Assembly (NCBI GenBank): GCA_028708485.1
Contig: JAQVYZ010000067.1
Span: 1-6,110 of the forward strand
Direction: 5' to 3'
Origin: Caldisericia bacterium
Lineage (GTDB): Bacteria > Caldisericota > Caldisericia > UBA6126
DNA length: 6,110 bases
Shown: piece after piece, positions 5,757-6,110 of the stretch
Numbering within the stretch: position 1 is the first letter of the stretch
Layout: each line of letters begins with the position of its first letter
Program-made: the position numbers and the translations under genes
Notes under the pieces: model-generated
Seen by the model: the letters and a program-made list of their open reading frames with translations, nothing else
Database searches by the model: none
Told to the model about the DNA's origin: nothing

Positions 5757-6058
5757 GGAATTTGCCCGGAGGGGAAGAACTCATATTTTATTATCACTTC
5801 CAGAGGTTCTTTGTCTGAAGTGGTCTCTGAGAAATCTTTCAACCACAAATTGATATTCAAAAACATTTGGTCATCCTCGGTTGGAAAAAATACCATTGGA
5901 TTGTCCTTAGGATTTGCCTGGCATGAAAAAATCAGGTCTTCTTCTTGAGGAGGGGTATCATGGTACCAATAACTTTTCAGGCTGATTTGATCGCGATTCC
6001 ACTGCAAATCATGTGTAGTCATAGTAGTTTGAGTGCTATGAATATAGTAATGGCTCAT
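5753..6058 (-). CDS. Unrecognised protein of about 101 residues, convergent to the glycosyltransferase
   Basis: I do not recognise a family. The protein is soluble, rich in aromatic and acidic residues, with no signal peptide, membrane helix or obvious catalytic motif. Alternating hydrophobic patches such as MFLNINLWL and LEVIIKYEFF suggest beta strands. I chose the ATG at 6058-6056, directly preceded by an in-frame TTG. No Shine-Dalgarno is visible, but the sequence TGATG at 6060-6056 would overlap the start with the stop of a minus-strand frame entering from the right edge. Alternatively the same frame is open back to a TGA at 6103-6101 and reads plausibly (WPSWFGDFSPQP), so this could be the 3' end of a larger gene broken by a stop or frameshift. 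The next in-frame Met also lacks a ribosome site. Its stop overlaps that of the glycosyltransferase by 4 bp. It probably belongs to a different transcription unit. Confidence 0.55.
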   Translation of the reverse strand: MSHYYIHSTQTTMTTHDLQWNRDQISLKSYWYHDTPPQEEDLIFSCQANPKDNPMVFFPTEDDQMFLNINLWLKDFSETTSDKEPLEVIIKYEFFPSGQIP

Positions 6059-6110
6059 CAAAGCAGGCTGTGGTGAAAAATCACCAAACCAGCTGGGCCA
6101 TCACACCATC
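6058..6110 (-). CDS. Possible C-terminal end of a further minus-strand gene
   Basis: On the minus strand, a frame open from the right edge encodes WCDGPAGLVIFHHSLL and stops at TGA (6060-6058), sharing one base with the ATG of the next gene (TGATG), a common arrangement of coupled genes. Only 17 codons are visible and the other two frames are also open for 6-13 codons here, so coding is not proven. Confidence 0.22.
   Translation of the reverse strand, partial: WCDGPAGLVIFHHSLL
6071..6086. repeat. Short perfect hairpin
   Basis: TGGTGA (6071-6076) and TCACCA (6081-6086) form a 6-bp perfect stem with an AAAA loop. It lies just upstream of the convergent minus-strand gene. It has no clear T-run after it on either strand, so it is not a convincing terminator and may be chance or a small operator. 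Confidence 0.3.

Noticed and set aside
1..6110. Mobile elements, CRISPR arrays, tRNA or rRNA
   Set aside because: No transposase or integrase motif, no terminal repeats, no spaced repeat array and no cloverleaf-like or rRNA-like sequence was seen.

Overview
The window is a stretch of AT-leaning bacterial DNA carrying seven supported protein genes and one possible gene fragment at the right edge. Strong purine-rich ribosome sites, a TTG start, mostly TAA stops and closely packed or overlapping genes suggest a Firmicutes-type (Clostridia-like) bacterium. That is an inference: no RNA or universal marker gene is present to prove it. The small di-iron ferritin-like protein is of a type common in anaerobes.

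Positions 1-790: the C-terminal end of a family 5 (peptide/dipeptide-type) ABC transporter solute-binding protein, followed 17 bp later by a 97-residue demi-ferritin of the kind found beside or fused to encapsulins. No encapsulin gene is visible here.

Positions 791-3148: a compact regulatory operon. A control region with four TTCAT-like boxes repeated exactly every 11 bp precedes a small exported or membrane-anchored cysteine-rich protein (11 Cys in 144 residues), an OmpR/PhoB-family response regulator and a HAMP-containing histidine kinase. The stop/start junctions are TAATG and ATGA, so the three proteins are probably translationally coupled. The likely reading is a self-regulated envelope-sensing system in which the cysteine-rich protein is either the sensory partner or the output. 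The two cysteines in the kinase's extracytoplasmic loop suggest metal or thiol/redox sensing, but this is unproven.

Positions 3149-5756: an 81-bp gap with a possible folded leader that would cover the ribosome site of the next gene. Then come a membrane-anchored HEAT-repeat protein (TTG start) and, overlapping it by 11 bp, a processive-type family 2 glycosyltransferase with all its catalytic motifs. The pair probably forms a membrane complex making or exporting a surface polysaccharide of unknown composition.

Positions 5753-6110: a convergent, unrecognised gene of about 101 residues whose stop shares a palindromic TTAA with the glycosyltransferase stop. Its ATG may overlap the stop of a further minus-strand gene entering from the right edge (TGATG).
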